Positions 1 to 8,551 are shown, counted from the first letter of the stretch. The stretch is 64,000 nt of DNA from Mesobacillus subterraneus (GCF_023715485.1 NZ_JAMBOF010000001.1:372001-436000); one strand, 5' to 3'. Notes: generated by a model not told the origin, from the letters alone. Numbers and translations are program-made.

Positions 1-484
1 AGCCTGACTCTGCTTCAAGTGTTGAACCTAGTTTAGGAGAAATATTGTGCCCTTTCAGTACTGCAAAAACGGCTGCAGCATCAGTAGAACCAACAATCGC
101 ACCAAATAAAACCGATTCCAGCCAATCGAGCCCTAGTATCATTTTTGCAGCAACAGCCACAATACCCGAGGTAAGTAAAACACCAACAGTCGCCAATGAT
201 AATGAGGGGACGATTACTGGCCTGACGTCATTCCAATTAGTTTGCAGACCACCTTCGAACAATATAATGACGAGGGCTATTACACCGATCATTTGTGTCA
301 AGGCTGCATTGTCAAAATAGATGATTCCCAGGACATCACTGCCCATTACCATCCCAACTAAAATAAATAAAATAAGCGAGGGAACGCCAAGCTTAGTCGA
401 AAACCTTGTCGTCAGTACCCCGACGATAAACAAAAGCGCTAATATGAGAATGAATGAATCAGTGCTTAAAATAGTTTCAGGCAA
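1..484 (-). CDS. NhaP2/CPA-type K+(Na+)/H+ antiporter, N-terminal part
   Basis: Only the first ~161 codons are in the window; the gene continues past its left edge. Translating the minus strand from a TTG at 484 gives a very hydrophobic protein with an early membrane segment (ILALLFIVGVL), then GVPSLILFILVGMVMGSD, LVIILFEGGLQ and the stretch IVGSTDAAAVFAVL, which is the ion-binding-region signature of monovalent cation:proton antiporters of the NhaP2/CvrA type. The family exchanges K+ or Na+ for protons in the cytoplasmic membrane. The TTG start is chosen because AAGGAGGAG lies five to six bases upstream (491-499). That ribosome-binding site overlaps the stop codon of the recombinase-like gene at 498-1061, so the two are probably co-transcribed. 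The missing C-terminal half would show whether it carries a TrkA-C domain. Family call is firm, exact substrate is not. Confidence 0.85.
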   Translation of the reverse strand, partial: MPETILSTDSFILILALLFIVGVLTTRFSTKLGVPSLILFILVGMVMGSDVLGIIYFDNAALTQMIGVIALVIILFEGGLQTNWNDVRPVIVPSLSLATVGVLLTSGIVAVAAKMILGLDWLESVLFGAIVGSTDAAAVFAVLKGHNISPKLGSTLEAESG

Positions 485-497
485 TAAAAACTCCTCC

Positions 498-1061
498 TTA
501 TAAATCTATATTTAACTTGATCTGTTCTGAGTGATGATTCACGCCAATGAAATGAATCGTTTCCGAAGGAGAGGCATGCTGCAGACGTTTTTGGATGAGT
601 GAAATTGCAACACCTTGATAATAGGCATGGTAACCAAATGTTTTCCTCAGGGTGGTCATTCCTACAGGATCTTCGATACCGGCATCTTTTGCAGCATCGT
701 TAATAATCCGGTAAGCTTGCTGACGTGAAATGGGTTGATCTGTCTTTCGCGACCTAAAAAGATAGTCTGTATCAATCATTGAATTATGATTAATATAATT
801 TTTTAAGTTTTGCCTTAATGTGGCATTGAGATATACTGGAGGATTGTTGTAGTGGGGGAGTGAAAGAAATTCTACTATTTCTCCATCTTTACTGCTGACT
901 TCATGAACCTTTAGATGGAGCAGTTCCTGAAGCTTTATGCCAGTATTGATTCCGAGCAAAAATAAACAATAATCTCTTGTTGAGTGAGCCTCTAAAAAAG
1001 CCTTCATATGATTTATATGCTTTCTGCTTTTAATAGCACCAACTGTTTTCATAAACTGCAC
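498..1061 (-). CDS. Tyrosine-recombinase-fold protein, probably catalytically inactive
   Basis: A 187-residue protein matching the catalytic domain of XerC/lambda-integrase recombinases, without the N-terminal core-binding domain. Recognisable pieces are FLLGINTGIKLQELLHLKV (box I), TTLRKTFGYHAY (box II) and LQHASPSETIHFIGV (C-terminal box). Active enzymes need R, K, H-x-x-R, H/W and a nucleophilic Tyr. Here the box I Arg is Lys (TGIK), the His of HxxR is Thr (TTLR), and the nucleophile position reads Phe (IHFIGV). The second Arg and the LQH His remain. Loss of the nucleophile makes strand cleavage very unlikely. The reading frame is intact with a good RBS (aaggaggtgcag), so it is kept as a protein rather than a pseudogene; a role as a DNA-binding protein is possible but is inference. 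The antiporter gene follows directly downstream. No integrated element or attachment repeats are visible around it. Confidence 0.8.
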   Translation of the reverse strand: MQFMKTVGAIKSRKHINHMKAFLEAHSTRDYCLFLLGINTGIKLQELLHLKVHEVSSKDGEIVEFLSLPHYNNPPVYLNATLRQNLKNYINHNSMIDTDYLFRSRKTDQPISRQQAYRIINDAAKDAGIEDPVGMTTLRKTFGYHAYYQGVAISLIQKRLQHASPSETIHFIGVNHHSEQIKLNIDL

Positions 1062-1132
1062 CTCCTTATGTAACTTAATTATATCTTATATTAACTTGTG
1101 TAACATAAAGATGTGCTTGAAAAAGACGGGTT

Positions 1133-1160
1133 TTGCTTAGCATTAGTCCAATGGTATAAT
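1133..1160 (+). promoter_or_regulatory. SigA-type promoter of the gene at 1200
   Basis: TTGCTT (1133-1138) and a perfect TATAAT (1155-1160) are separated by 16 bp. The predicted transcript starts near 1167, and GGAGG at about 1190 precedes the ATG at 1200. Confidence 0.65.
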
Positions 1161-1199
1161 GAGCAGTATTGAAAAAATTATTAACAAGCTGGAGGCTCT

Positions 1200-1670
1200 A
1201 TGCTGACTTTTGAAGAGAAACTTGCAATTATTGAATCATTTCCTGAGCTTGAACGGAAAAATGTATCTTTAGGACGTGTCAACTTCCATTTCGAGAACAG
1301 TATCTATGATAAGAAAAATGTTGTATATCATCTGCACCAAAATGGAAACGGATTTGTTTATGCGGAATTTTTAAGCGGGTATGACCTCGATTCGAAGGGC
1401 ATGGTAAACATTCGTGATTTTTCTGCAGAAGAACTAAGAACAATCCTTAAACAATCCATTGATTCACTTTCTCCCAACACGACTCTCGAATCGGCAATCA
1501 TAGAGGATCATGAAGAAGAACGCTGGGTTAATTCCGACAATCATACGTTGATCCTCATTAATGAAGATGAAATGTGGAATGTGTATGCCGGATTGAATTT
1601 GGATGGAACATTCATGTCTTATAGTGAAGCTAAACAATATTTAGAAGAAGAAGGGTTCAGGAAGAGATAA
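1200..1670 (+). CDS. Hypothetical protein, 156 aa
   Basis: I do not recognise this family. The protein is soluble and acidic, without a signal peptide or membrane segment. It starts MLTFEEKLAIIESFPELERKNVSLGRVNFHFENS and has alternating hydrophobic strands (NVVYHLHQNGNGFVYAEFL, HTLILINEDEMWNVYAGL), suggesting an alpha/beta domain. The start is supported by GGAGG eight bases upstream and a good SigA promoter at 1133-1160, and the gene ends in a strong terminator, so it is a monocistronic expressed gene. It is divergent from the recombinase-like gene with ~140 bp between them. Function unknown. Confidence 0.8.
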   Translation: MLTFEEKLAIIESFPELERKNVSLGRVNFHFENSIYDKKNVVYHLHQNGNGFVYAEFLSGYDLDSKGMVNIRDFSAEELRTILKQSIDSLSPNTTLESAIIEDHEEERWVNSDNHTLILINEDEMWNVYAGLNLDGTFMSYSEAKQYLEEEGFRKR

Positions 1671-1671
1671 G

Positions 1672-1704
1672 AAAAAGGATGCCACCGCGGCATCCTTTTC
1701 TTTT
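1672..1704. terminator. Intrinsic terminator, probably bidirectional
   Basis: An 11-bp perfect stem (AAAAGGATGCC / GGCATCCTTTT, loop ACCGC) is followed by T-rich sequence on the plus strand and preceded by an A-run. It sits between two convergent genes (1200-1670 plus, 1743-3545 minus) and can serve both. Confidence 0.85.
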
Positions 1705-1742
1705 GATTCATACTTAGCGATATGGACTAAGCACTAATGCAT

Positions 1743-3545
1743 TTATTTAAGCTTGAAGTTTCCTGTAATCTTCTCTAATTCCAGAGCGGTTTGCTGGAGA
1801 ATTTTCGTTGTTGCATTTACATTTTCAGCGGTTTTTAATTGCTCCTGTGTTGACTGGTCTGTATGGCTGGTGCCAGCAGCAATCTGCTGGGAAGCCTGGG
1901 AAACCGTGTCGAGGGAGTTAGTTATTTGTTCGATCGCAATGACCTGCTGCTCAATTGCAGAGGCGATATTATTGGAATTATCCTCGATTTCCAATGTTGT
2001 TTCATAAATTTCATGAAGGGTGTTCTTAGCATTAATTGACAAGTCCTTATTGTATTGCACGGCCTCTCTCGTCTTTGTGATGTAGTTTACTGCATCACGG
2101 GTGTTTTGGACGTTTTCGTTCACGATTGTAATGATTGTTGAAGCAGATTTGGCGCTTTCTTCAGCCAATTTCCTGACTTCATTCGCGACGACTGCGAAGC
2201 CTTTTCCATGGTCCCCAGCTCTTGCCGCTTCAATGGCAGCATTTAATGCTAAAAGATTTGTCTGATCCGAAATCGTATTGATGATCTTGACGAATTGCGT
2301 GATTTTATCGGATTGTTTTTCAAGCATGACGATGATGTCAGCAAGCTGGTTTGTATTGTCTTCCACCGCTTCTAGGCCTTCGAGCATTTCATCGATTCTA
2401 ACTGTTCCTTCCTTGGAGGTTTCAGTTGAATTTTTCGCAATGTAGCTAGCCTGTTGGGCGGAGGCATTAATTTCTTCGATTCCCGCGTTGATTTCCTCTA
2501 ATGTTGCCTGCATTTCTTCAATGTTTGCATTCTGTTCCTGCGTGCTGGCTGCAGCTTGTTGGTTGGCCGCTGTCAGCTCCCTGATTGCATCGACAGAGCT
2601 AGATGCTACCCTGGATAAGGCAACTGTTTCACTCGTCACTTCTTTGGAACTTGTTTGCACCTGAGATACCAAATTCCTAAGAGAAGCAGTCATTGTATTG
2701 ATGCTTTCCGCCAATTCACCGACCTCGTCCTTTGATTTTACGGCAATGTCGCTTTGGGATAGATCGCCCTTTGCGATGTTTGCTGTCAAATCCTTGATTC
2801 TATTAAGCGGCCTGATTAACATAGAAACAAAAAAGAACATGGCAATGCTTGATAAGGCAAGGATAATCAATGCCAGAACCCAAATGCCTGCAACTTCTGC
2901 ATTAATTTTTTTATTGACTTGAGAAACATCAAAGTCGACACCGTAAAGAGCAATAACTTTCCCGCTCATATTCGGGATTGGCGCAAATCCGGTAATTCTT
3001 TCACCGCTTTCCGATTTGTATACTTCGGTCGTTACTCGTTTGTTCTCTTTTATAGCCTGTTTTGCAGCGCTGTCAAATATCTTCCCGCCAGAGAATTTAG
3101 CGCCGTAGGTGATATCCTCTGACATCATCGAAGAGCTCATAGTTGGAAGGGTTAATTGATCCCCGTCAAGCGTTACCAGATAAACCGTATGTATTAATGG
3201 ATTGTCTTTTAAAATCTTGTCCATTTGTTTCTGCATCGTTATAACACCAGGGTTATTAACTGAAGGATTGCTAATGATTGTTTGGGCTTTTCCAGGAGTT
3301 ACCTGGTCTGATAACAAGCTTGAAATCGTGTTCAGTTCAGCTTCCATTGATTCGATATTACTCGTTTTAATCGTATACTGCGCATACACCGTTGTGACCA
3401 GTGCGAGGATTAGCATCGAAATGATACTTAAAGAAACGACTTTTAATTTTAAGCTCATATTTCTTTTCGTTTGTTTTTTGTTAGGATTCATCTTTTTCAC
3501 TGCTTTTGCAGCAGTGTTTTTTTTCTTAAAAAGCAATTTGTCCAC
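1743..3545 (-). CDS. Methyl-accepting chemotaxis protein
   Basis: A 600-residue transmembrane chemoreceptor. A Lys-rich cytoplasmic N-terminus (1-35) leads into TM1 (about 36-54), an extracytoplasmic sensor of ~160 residues of Cache-like size, and TM2 (about 219-243). A HAMP domain follows ([21 protein letters not shown]), then a long coiled-coil signalling domain with the conserved hairpin tip [20 protein letters not shown]. Gln/Glu-rich pairs in the helices are candidate methylation sites. Ligand binding outside the cell is expected to alter CheA activity and so flagellar rotation. The ligand cannot be read from sequence. The gene is monocistronic. No convincing SigD promoter (TAAA-N15-GCCGATAT) is seen upstream, which is unusual for a Bacillus mcp gene. 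Confidence 0.95.
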   Translation of the reverse strand: MDKLLFKKKNTAAKAVKKMNPNKKQTKRNMSLKLKVVSLSIISMLILALVTTVYAQYTIKTSNIESMEAELNTISSLLSDQVTPGKAQTIISNPSVNNPGVITMQKQMDKILKDNPLIHTVYLVTLDGDQLTLPTMSSSMMSEDITYGAKFSGGKIFDSAAKQAIKENKRVTTEVYKSESGERITGFAPIPNMSGKVIALYGVDFDVSQVNKKINAEVAGIWVLALIILALSSIAMFFFVSMLIRPLNRIKDLTANIAKGDLSQSDIAVKSKDEVGELAESINTMTASLRNLVSQVQTSSKEVTSETVALSRVASSSVDAIRELTAANQQAAASTQEQNANIEEMQATLEEINAGIEEINASAQQASYIAKNSTETSKEGTVRIDEMLEGLEAVEDNTNQLADIIVMLEKQSDKITQFVKIINTISDQTNLLALNAAIEAARAGDHGKGFAVVANEVRKLAEESAKSASTIITIVNENVQNTRDAVNYITKTREAVQYNKDLSINAKNTLHEIYETTLEIEDNSNNIASAIEQQVIAIEQITNSLDTVSQASQQIAAGTSHTDQSTQEQLKTAENVNATTKILQQTALELEKITGNFKLK

Positions 3546-3835
3546 TCCCTCTGTTTTTCTTAGGCGAAAAAAGTTTTTCTTTGGAACTATTAAGGTGATA
3601 TAGTAACCGTTTTTTTAGCTTGAATTTGAATTATTTGGCCACTAAAAACACGATATTCTTCCTGGAATTCCAAATCGAGCTTGACTCCGCTCAGAGTAAT
3701 CAAGATATTAACTTTATATTTATTTATATTTTCGGCTATTTTTAAGAATTGTTAAGGAAAAATACCATATAGTTTATTTTCATTGACAGAATCCCTGGGC
3801 ATAGTTATATTATAGGTAATTAAATATTCTCTTTT

Positions 3836-3917
3836 TAAAGGGGAGTAGCTGCTACAATAAAGTCGTCATTACGAGATACTATCTCCGGCTTTATTGGCAA
3901 CATTGACGTTGTTAGCA
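3836..3917 (+). ncRNA. yybP-ykoY manganese riboswitch aptamer, copy 1
   Basis: The sequence contains the family hallmarks AAAGGGGAGTAGCTG, AGTCGTCA and a closing CGGCTTT...GTTAGCAAGACC segment, directly upstream of a TerC-family gene, the classic target. yybP-ykoY RNAs bind Mn2+ and, in Bacillus, prevent formation of a transcription terminator so that the exporter is made when Mn2+ is high. A second copy with the same core lies at 42583-42674 in front of a paralogous gene. Confidence 0.93.
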
Positions 3918-3948
3918 AGACCTTTACTATTTTGGTAAAGGTCTTTTT
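3918..3948 (+). terminator. Riboswitch terminator, proximal
   Basis: Stem AGACCTTTAC (3918-3927) pairs with GTAAAGGTCT (3935-3944) and is followed by five Ts. Its 5' arm is continuous with the end of the aptamer, as expected for the expression platform of a Mn2+ 'on' switch. Confidence 0.9.
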
Positions 3949-3960
3949 CTATGCAATTTT

Positions 3961-3992
3961 AGGCCTTTACCGTTATGGTAAGGGCCTTTTCT
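3961..3992 (+). terminator. Second tandem terminator downstream of the riboswitch
   Basis: AGGCCTTTACC (3961-3971) pairs with GGTAAGGGCCT (one G-U) and is followed by a T-rich run. It is similar in sequence to the proximal terminator and ends ~55 bp before the terC start. The 3' arm of the first hairpin (GGTAAAGG, 3934-3941) is also exactly complementary to the 5' arm of this one (CCTTTACC, 3964-3971). Confidence 0.85.
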
Positions 3993-4045
3993 TTTGAGCA
4001 AGAGAATATTTAAACAAAATTTTTCACGAAACAGGAGGCTATTAA

Positions 4046-4831
4046 ATGGATATTTCATTAGTGCTTGAGTACAGCTGGGTGCTGATTGTGCTCGTTGTAA
4101 TGGAAGGGCTGCTTGCTGCAGATAATGCACTAGTTCTTGCAATTATGGTAAAACATCTGCCTGAAGAAAAGAGGAAAAAGGCTTTATTTTATGGATTGGC
4201 TGGGGCATTTGTGTTCCGCTTTTTATCGCTGTTCGTCATTTCATTTCTTGTAGATGTTTGGCAGGTGCAGGCAATCGGAGCATTATACCTGCTGTTCATG
4301 GCGGTGAACCATATTATCAGAAAGATTGCCATAAAGGATAAAGAGGAGTCGGAGGAGAAGCCTGGGAATCAGAAAGCAAACAAGAGCGGTTTCTGGATGA
4401 CTGTGTTTAAAGTGGAAGTCGCAGACATTGCGTTTGCAGTCGATTCGATTCTTGCGGCAGTGGCGCTTGCCGTCGTGCTTCCAGAAACGCCGCTTCCGGA
4501 CATTGGAGGGATGGATGGCGGACAGTTTCTCGTCATATTCGCAGGCGGGATGATTGGCTTGATCATTATGCGCTTTGCTGCCAATATGTTTGTTACCCTG
4601 CTTGAAAAAAGGCCGGGACTGGAAATTGCAGCATTCGGCATAGTCGGCTGGGTTGGTGTGAAACTGGCGGTAATAACGTTAGCCCACCCATCTCTTGGTA
4701 TTTTAAGTTCGGAATTTGCCCATTCAACAGGTTGGAAGCTGACATTTTATGCAGTGCTAGTGGGGATTGCAGCTGCTGGCTGGTTCCTTTCAAAAGAAAA
4801 GACCCCCGAGAGTGCCAGAAAGGCGTCCTAA
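4046..4831 (+). CDS. TerC-family (YkoY-like) Mn2+ efflux membrane protein, copy 1
   Basis: A 261-residue integral membrane protein of the TerC family. The family signature EGLLAADNALVLAIMVKHLP is at residues ~22-41, and the second acidic membrane motif is VEVADIAFAVDSILAAVALAV. About seven hydrophobic segments are present. YkoY-type TerC proteins export Mn2+, in Bacillus partly to metallate secreted proteins, and are switched on by the Mn2+ riboswitch, which is present here with two terminators. The start is supported by ACAGGAGGC upstream of the ATG. It is strongly similar to the protein at 42780-43550 (for example the shared KKALFYGL and DVWQVQA), so the pair looks like a duplication that included the riboswitch. 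Assignment to Mn2+ rests on the riboswitch and on family knowledge. Confidence 0.93.
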   Translation: MDISLVLEYSWVLIVLVVMEGLLAADNALVLAIMVKHLPEEKRKKALFYGLAGAFVFRFLSLFVISFLVDVWQVQAIGALYLLFMAVNHIIRKIAIKDKEESEEKPGNQKANKSGFWMTVFKVEVADIAFAVDSILAAVALAVVLPETPLPDIGGMDGGQFLVIFAGGMIGLIIMRFAANMFVTLLEKRPGLEIAAFGIVGWVGVKLAVITLAHPSLGILSSEFAHSTGWKLTFYAVLVGIAAAGWFLSKEKTPESARKAS

Positions 4832-4847
4832 TTCGATCATAAAATGT

Positions 4848-4912
4848 GATTCCCTGAAATACGGCTCACGCCTTTTTATGGACAAGCTGTATTTAGGGGA
4901 ATCTTTTATTTT
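4848..4912 (+). terminator. Terminator of terC copy 1
   Basis: GATTCCC (4848-4854) pairs with GGGAATC (4897-4903), extended by AAATAC/GTATTT inside, with a 26-base loop and a TTTTATTTT tail. Confidence 0.75.
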
Positions 4913-5081
4913 CTCCTCCCATATTCCTTACTCTCAATATCACTTAACTTATTTCGCAAATTGTATTTAGAAATGATTTTCCCCAATTATGCGTTAGTTG
5001 TATCTTATAGGGGTATAATTTAAAAAAATAAGATTTTCTCAACGGGATCTATATTTACTTCATGAACTTATTTCTTGTTAT

Positions 5082-5120
5082 AGGAGGTGTCTGCCTTACC
5101 AATGTAAGGCTTGCCCATTG
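5082..5120 (+). promoter_or_regulatory. RBS separated from a TTG start by a perfect hairpin
   Basis: AGGAGGTG (5082-5089) is the only strong ribosome-binding site, but it lies 28 nt before the TTG at 5118. Between them a perfect 7-bp stem, GCCTTAC (5093-5099) with GTAAGGC (5104-5110) and a CAAT loop, occupies 18 nt. If folded, the effective spacing falls to about 10 nt, which would make the TTG usable. No in-frame ATG or GTG fits better. The TATAAT at 5014-5019 is a likely -10 for this transcript. Confidence 0.6.
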
Positions 5121-6422
5121 ATTATTACTAATTTGCTTTTGGTGGCGTTATTGATTGCATTAACCGGTTTTTTCGTGGCTACAGAATTTGCTATTGTTAA
5201 AGTAAGAACTTCGAGAATTGACCAGCTTGTCACTGAAGGGGAAAAAGGCGCAAAAGCTGCCAAGCACGTTATAACCCATCTTGATGAGTACCTTTCCGCA
5301 TGCCAGTTAGGAATCACGATTACAGCATTAGGACTTGGCTGGCTAGGTGAACCTACAGTGGAAGCGATGCTGCATCCACTTTTTGAAGCATGGGATCTTA
5401 ATCCTTCGTTATCGCATATTCTATCATTTGGAATTGCCTTTGCATCAGTTACTTTTTTACATGTTGTAGTCGGTGAGCTGGCTCCTAAAACGGTTGCAAT
5501 CCAAAAGGCTGAAGCGATCACATTGGCTTTTGCAAAACCTATCATCTTGTTTTATAAAATCATGTATCCATTTATCTGGGTGTTAAATGGTTCTGCGCGT
5601 CTGTTAGTTGGATTGTTTGGACTCAAACCTGCTTCAGAACATGATTTAGCCCACTCTGAAGAAGAATTGCGTATCCTTTTGTCAGAGAGTTACGAAAGTG
5701 GAGAAATCAATCAGAATGAATTGAAATATGTGAACAATATCTTTGAATTTGATGAGCGCATTGCGAAGGAAATCATGGTCCCAAGGACTGAAATAGTCAC
5801 TTTGGATATTACAGATACCATTGATACAATTATCGATGTCATCCAGCAGGAAAAGTATACCCGCTATCCTGTTATTGACGGTGAAAAAGACAATGTGCTT
5901 GGCATGATCAACATCAAGGAAATTCTTACGGCAAAATTGACGCAGAAGGATCTTCATAAGGAGTCGATATTGACTTCGTTTGTTAAGCCGGTCATTCGTG
6001 TCATAGAAACAATACCGATTCATGACCTTTTGGTAAAAATGCAAAAAGACCGTATCCATATGGCAATATTGATCGATGAATATGGCGGTACGTCCGGTCT
6101 TGTGACAGTTGAGGATATCCTGGAAGAAATCGTCGGTGATATACGGGATGAATTCGATGCCGACGAAATTGCTGAAATCAGGAAAGTGAAAGAAGGCCAC
6201 TACTTGTTCAGTTCAAGGGTATTGATTGATGAGGTAAATGACATCCTGGGTATTAATCTGTCAGAAGAAGAGGTCGATACAATTGGCGGCTGGTTCATGA
6301 CCAAGAACCTCGACGCGAAAATAGGAGATGAAATCGAGGAAGAGGGCTATCTTTTCAAGATTATCGAGATTGACGAATACCATATTGCATATTTAGAAGT
6401 AACAAAAATAGAAAAAGAATAA
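5118..6422 (+). CDS. CNNM/CorC-HlyC family membrane transporter (YhdP/MpfA-like)
   Basis: A 434-residue protein with the standard architecture of this family. A DUF21/CNNM transmembrane domain (about 1-180, beginning [32 protein letters not shown]) is followed by a pair of CBS domains (about 200-325, with [12 protein letters not shown] and [21 protein letters not shown]) and a CorC_HlyC domain (about 345-425). Members export Mg2+ or related cations, and Bacillus MpfA (YhdP) is a Mg2+ efflux protein. The TTG start is inferred from homologues that begin with the same hydrophobic run; the unusual RBS geometry is described separately. The 'haemolysin' name sometimes used for the family is misleading. 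Ion specificity is not proven by sequence. Confidence 0.92.
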   Translation: MIITNLLLVALLIALTGFFVATEFAIVKVRTSRIDQLVTEGEKGAKAAKHVITHLDEYLSACQLGITITALGLGWLGEPTVEAMLHPLFEAWDLNPSLSHILSFGIAFASVTFLHVVVGELAPKTVAIQKAEAITLAFAKPIILFYKIMYPFIWVLNGSARLLVGLFGLKPASEHDLAHSEEELRILLSESYESGEINQNELKYVNNIFEFDERIAKEIMVPRTEIVTLDITDTIDTIIDVIQQEKYTRYPVIDGEKDNVLGMINIKEILTAKLTQKDLHKESILTSFVKPVIRVIETIPIHDLLVKMQKDRIHMAILIDEYGGTSGLVTVEDILEEIVGDIRDEFDADEIAEIRKVKEGHYLFSSRVLIDEVNDILGINLSEEEVDTIGGWFMTKNLDAKIGDEIEEEGYLFKIIEIDEYHIAYLEVTKIEKE

Positions 6423-6435
6423 TAACGTATTACAG

Positions 6436-6466
6436 CAAAAAAGCCGGGAAAAATCCGGCTTTTTTT
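6436..6466 (+). terminator. Terminator of the CNNM gene
   Basis: AAAAAAGCCGG pairs with CCGGCTTTTTT around 6437-6465, with an eight-base loop. Confidence 0.88.
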
Positions 6467-6558
6467 GTTTGCTAAAAATCCCACGATAATAACCCATGCT
6501 CCTGATTCATTTTCGACTTACAAAAAAACAGTGGCTAATATTGGCAAGTCCAAAACAT

Positions 6559-6585
6559 GTTTCAATTTGTCTCGGGACTGGGTAT
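6559..6585 (+). promoter_or_regulatory. SigB-type promoter of the ysnF-like gene
   Basis: GTTTCA (6559-6564), 15 bp, GGGTAT (6580-6585) matches the general-stress sigma factor consensus GTTTNN-N13-15-GGGWAW. It lies 57 bp before the start codon, and the downstream protein belongs to a family known to be SigB-controlled. Confidence 0.78.
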
Positions 6586-6641
6586 TACCACATTACCGGG
6601 GCAACCGGATGAATCGTAAAAATGAAATGGAGGAATTACAC

Positions 6642-7580
6642 ATGACTAAAAAAGTAGTTGGAGTATATGATAATCAAACAGAATTGATCGAAGCAATTGA
6701 AGAGTATAAAAATAAAGGGTATGCTGTCCAGGATTTTTCAATCATCGGCGATACTACAGAACTATCTTCTGCATTAGAAAGCAGGACAGGCGTGACAACT
6801 GAAAACCTCGGAACAGATTATGATGATCATAAAGAGGGAGGCTTCTGGCAGAGCCTGATGACTGCGTTCGATGCAGACAGAAACCTTGGCGGCAATGAGC
6901 CTTCTATTTCAGACCGTTTAGTCGGCCTTGGCTTAACAGACGATGCAGCAAGTGAATATGAGGAAGATGTACGAGCTGGACGCATTATCCTTCTGGCTGA
7001 AACAACAGCATCTGGTTTAAACGTAGAGGATACAGGCTATGTTGCTGATACATCAGTGACTGACACTGGAGTGACAGGTGAATATGGTACTGACAACAGA
7101 GCATATGATACTGATCGCTATGATACAGAAGAGAGAACATTGAAACTAAGAGAAGAACAGCTCGATGTTTCAAAAGAACGAGTTCAGGCTGGTGAAGTAG
7201 AAGTACACAAGGAAGTTGTAGAAGAACAGCAAAGAGTAAATATCCCGGTTACTCGCGAAGAAGTTTACGTTGAGAGACGTGAAGTGAACGAAGCGGCAAC
7301 GGATGTAGATTCCACTCTCGAAGACGGAGAAACAATCCGTGTTCCAATCATGGAAGAAAAAGTAGAGGTCACTAAGAAGCCAGTTGTTACGGAAGAATTA
7401 GTGATCGGCAAGCGCGAAGTAACTGACACTGAACAAGTAGTTGAAAGTGTTAAGCGTGAGGAAGCTCACCTTGAAACAGACAATGACCGTTTAGTGAATG
7501 AAACTGACGTTGACCGAGACCGTGACTTTGATCGCGATGGGTTTAAGGACCTTGACCGTGATGGTTATAAGGGCAGATAA
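6642..7580 (+). CDS. YsnF/GSP17M-like general stress protein with DUF2382 domain
   Basis: A 312-residue soluble protein. The first ~110 residues match the general stress protein 17M/YflT-like fold (TKKVVGVYDNQTELIEAIEEYKNKGY). A linker follows, then a DUF2382 (AvaK/YsnF) domain of charged amphipathic repeats (LKLREEQLDVSKERVQAGEV, VNIPVTREEVYVERREV) and a repetitive Asp/Arg-rich tail. The ATG at 6642 is preferred over upstream in-frame codons because TGGAGG lies 9 bases before it and the stress promoter at 6559-6585 is downstream of the longer frame's start. Such proteins are abundant after heat, salt or ethanol stress; no enzymatic activity is known. It is monocistronic with a strong terminator. 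Confidence 0.88.
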   Translation: MTKKVVGVYDNQTELIEAIEEYKNKGYAVQDFSIIGDTTELSSALESRTGVTTENLGTDYDDHKEGGFWQSLMTAFDADRNLGGNEPSISDRLVGLGLTDDAASEYEEDVRAGRIILLAETTASGLNVEDTGYVADTSVTDTGVTGEYGTDNRAYDTDRYDTEERTLKLREEQLDVSKERVQAGEVEVHKEVVEEQQRVNIPVTREEVYVERREVNEAATDVDSTLEDGETIRVPIMEEKVEVTKKPVVTEELVIGKREVTDTEQVVESVKREEAHLETDNDRLVNETDVDRDRDFDRDGFKDLDRDGYKGR

Positions 7581-7599
7581 AAAATCACATATAAAATAA

Positions 7600-7626
7600 G
7601 AAAAGACGCCCCGAAAGGCGTCTTTT
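7600..7626 (+). terminator. Terminator of the ysnF-like gene
   Basis: AAAAGACGCC (7601-7610) pairs perfectly with GGCGTCTTTT (7617-7626). Confidence 0.9.
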
Positions 7627-7777
7627 CTGCGTATTGAGGCGACTGACTGCACGCCACATCGTGCATTTCCATAAGGAGTGTCTGTCGGCTTACACAATTC
7701 AGCTCATCGCTCAACAAATATACCATTGTTTTCGCATTGATGGCAAGAGGAATATTTTTCTGTGGAGGAATCTGTAT

Positions 7778-7804
7778 GTTTAACATAGTTCAACTGCCGG
7801 GTAA
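7778..7804 (+). promoter_or_regulatory. SigB-type promoter of the GDSL hydrolase gene
   Basis: GTTTAA (7778-7783), 15 bp, GGGTAA (7799-7804) is a full match to the SigB consensus. It places the transcript start about 25 bp before the ATG at 7838. Confidence 0.85.
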
Positions 7805-7837
7805 AAAGGAGGAAATGAACAGGGAAGGATCAACATC

Positions 7838-8551
7838 ATGAGAAAAAAGACAGCATTCATCTTATTTATCATCATTTTAATCTCAATACTAGCTGCATTT
7901 TCAATTTACGATAATAGCTCAGAGAAAAAGCAAGGGGACAAGCAGGTAGTAGCTTTTGGTGATTCACTTACCTATGGCTTTGGCGATGAAAAAGGCTCTG
8001 GCTATATTGATACACTTGATAAAAAGCTGAATGAACAAAACAAAGAGGATTTTGATTTTACAAATGAAGCTATTTATGGTCTTGAGTCATCCGGTATTCT
8101 GACACAATTGTCGGATATCAGGGTGAGCAGCAAGCTGGATGAAGCAGATTATTTTATCCTATTTATTGGGACAAATGATTTAATCAATAGCAATGGAGGA
8201 AATTTAAAAAATCTGAAAACCGGGGAAATAGAAAAAGGACAGGAGATATATGTTCAAAACTTGAAAGCTATAATAGACATCCTGAAGAAAAATAATGAGG
8301 AGGGACCTATCCTGGTGCTGGGACTCTATAATCCCTATCCTGACAGCGGCAAAATAGAGACGATTATCGATGGCTGGAATAAGGAAATAATTAATGTCAT
8401 CGACGATGAAAAACGGATTACCTATATTCCTACAAATGATTTGTTCAAAGGCAAGGATAAGAAGGGATATTTCAGTGACTCGCTGCACTTGAATGATAAA
8501 GGGTATAAAATTATTGCCGATCGAATTCTTGAGAAATACAATTTCGAATAA
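7838..8551 (+). CDS. SGNH/GDSL-type esterase/lipase, membrane-anchored or secreted
   Basis: A 237-residue protein with an N-terminal hydrophobic segment (residues 5-23, TAFILFIIILISILAAFSI) that acts as signal or anchor, so the catalytic part is outside the membrane. The SGNH blocks are clear: block I VAFGDSLTYGFG with the nucleophilic Ser (about residue 43), block III FIGTNDL with Asn, and block V DSLHLNDKGY with the catalytic Asp and His. The family hydrolyses acyl esters such as lysophospholipids or acetylated glycans; the substrate cannot be told. The ATG is preceded by GGGAAGG. Transcription from a perfect SigB-type promoter implies induction in general stress. A terminator follows at 8599. 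Confidence 0.9.
   Translation: MRKKTAFILFIIILISILAAFSIYDNSSEKKQGDKQVVAFGDSLTYGFGDEKGSGYIDTLDKKLNEQNKEDFDFTNEAIYGLESSGILTQLSDIRVSSKLDEADYFILFIGTNDLINSNGGNLKNLKTGEIEKGQEIYVQNLKAIIDILKKNNEEGPILVLGLYNPYPDSGKIETIIDGWNKEIINVIDDEKRITYIPTNDLFKGKDKKGYFSDSLHLNDKGYKIIADRILEKYNFE

Noticed and set aside
498-1061. Evidence for an integrated mobile element at the window start
   Set aside because: The recombinase-like protein appears inactive, no direct repeats or tRNA target are visible and neighbours are ordinary chromosomal genes.
7814-7840. Eight-codon upstream ORF overlapping the GDSL hydrolase start (ATGA)
   Set aside because: Its ATG is only two to three bases from AAAGGAGG, too close for normal initiation, and it would lie at the very 5' end of the SigB transcript.
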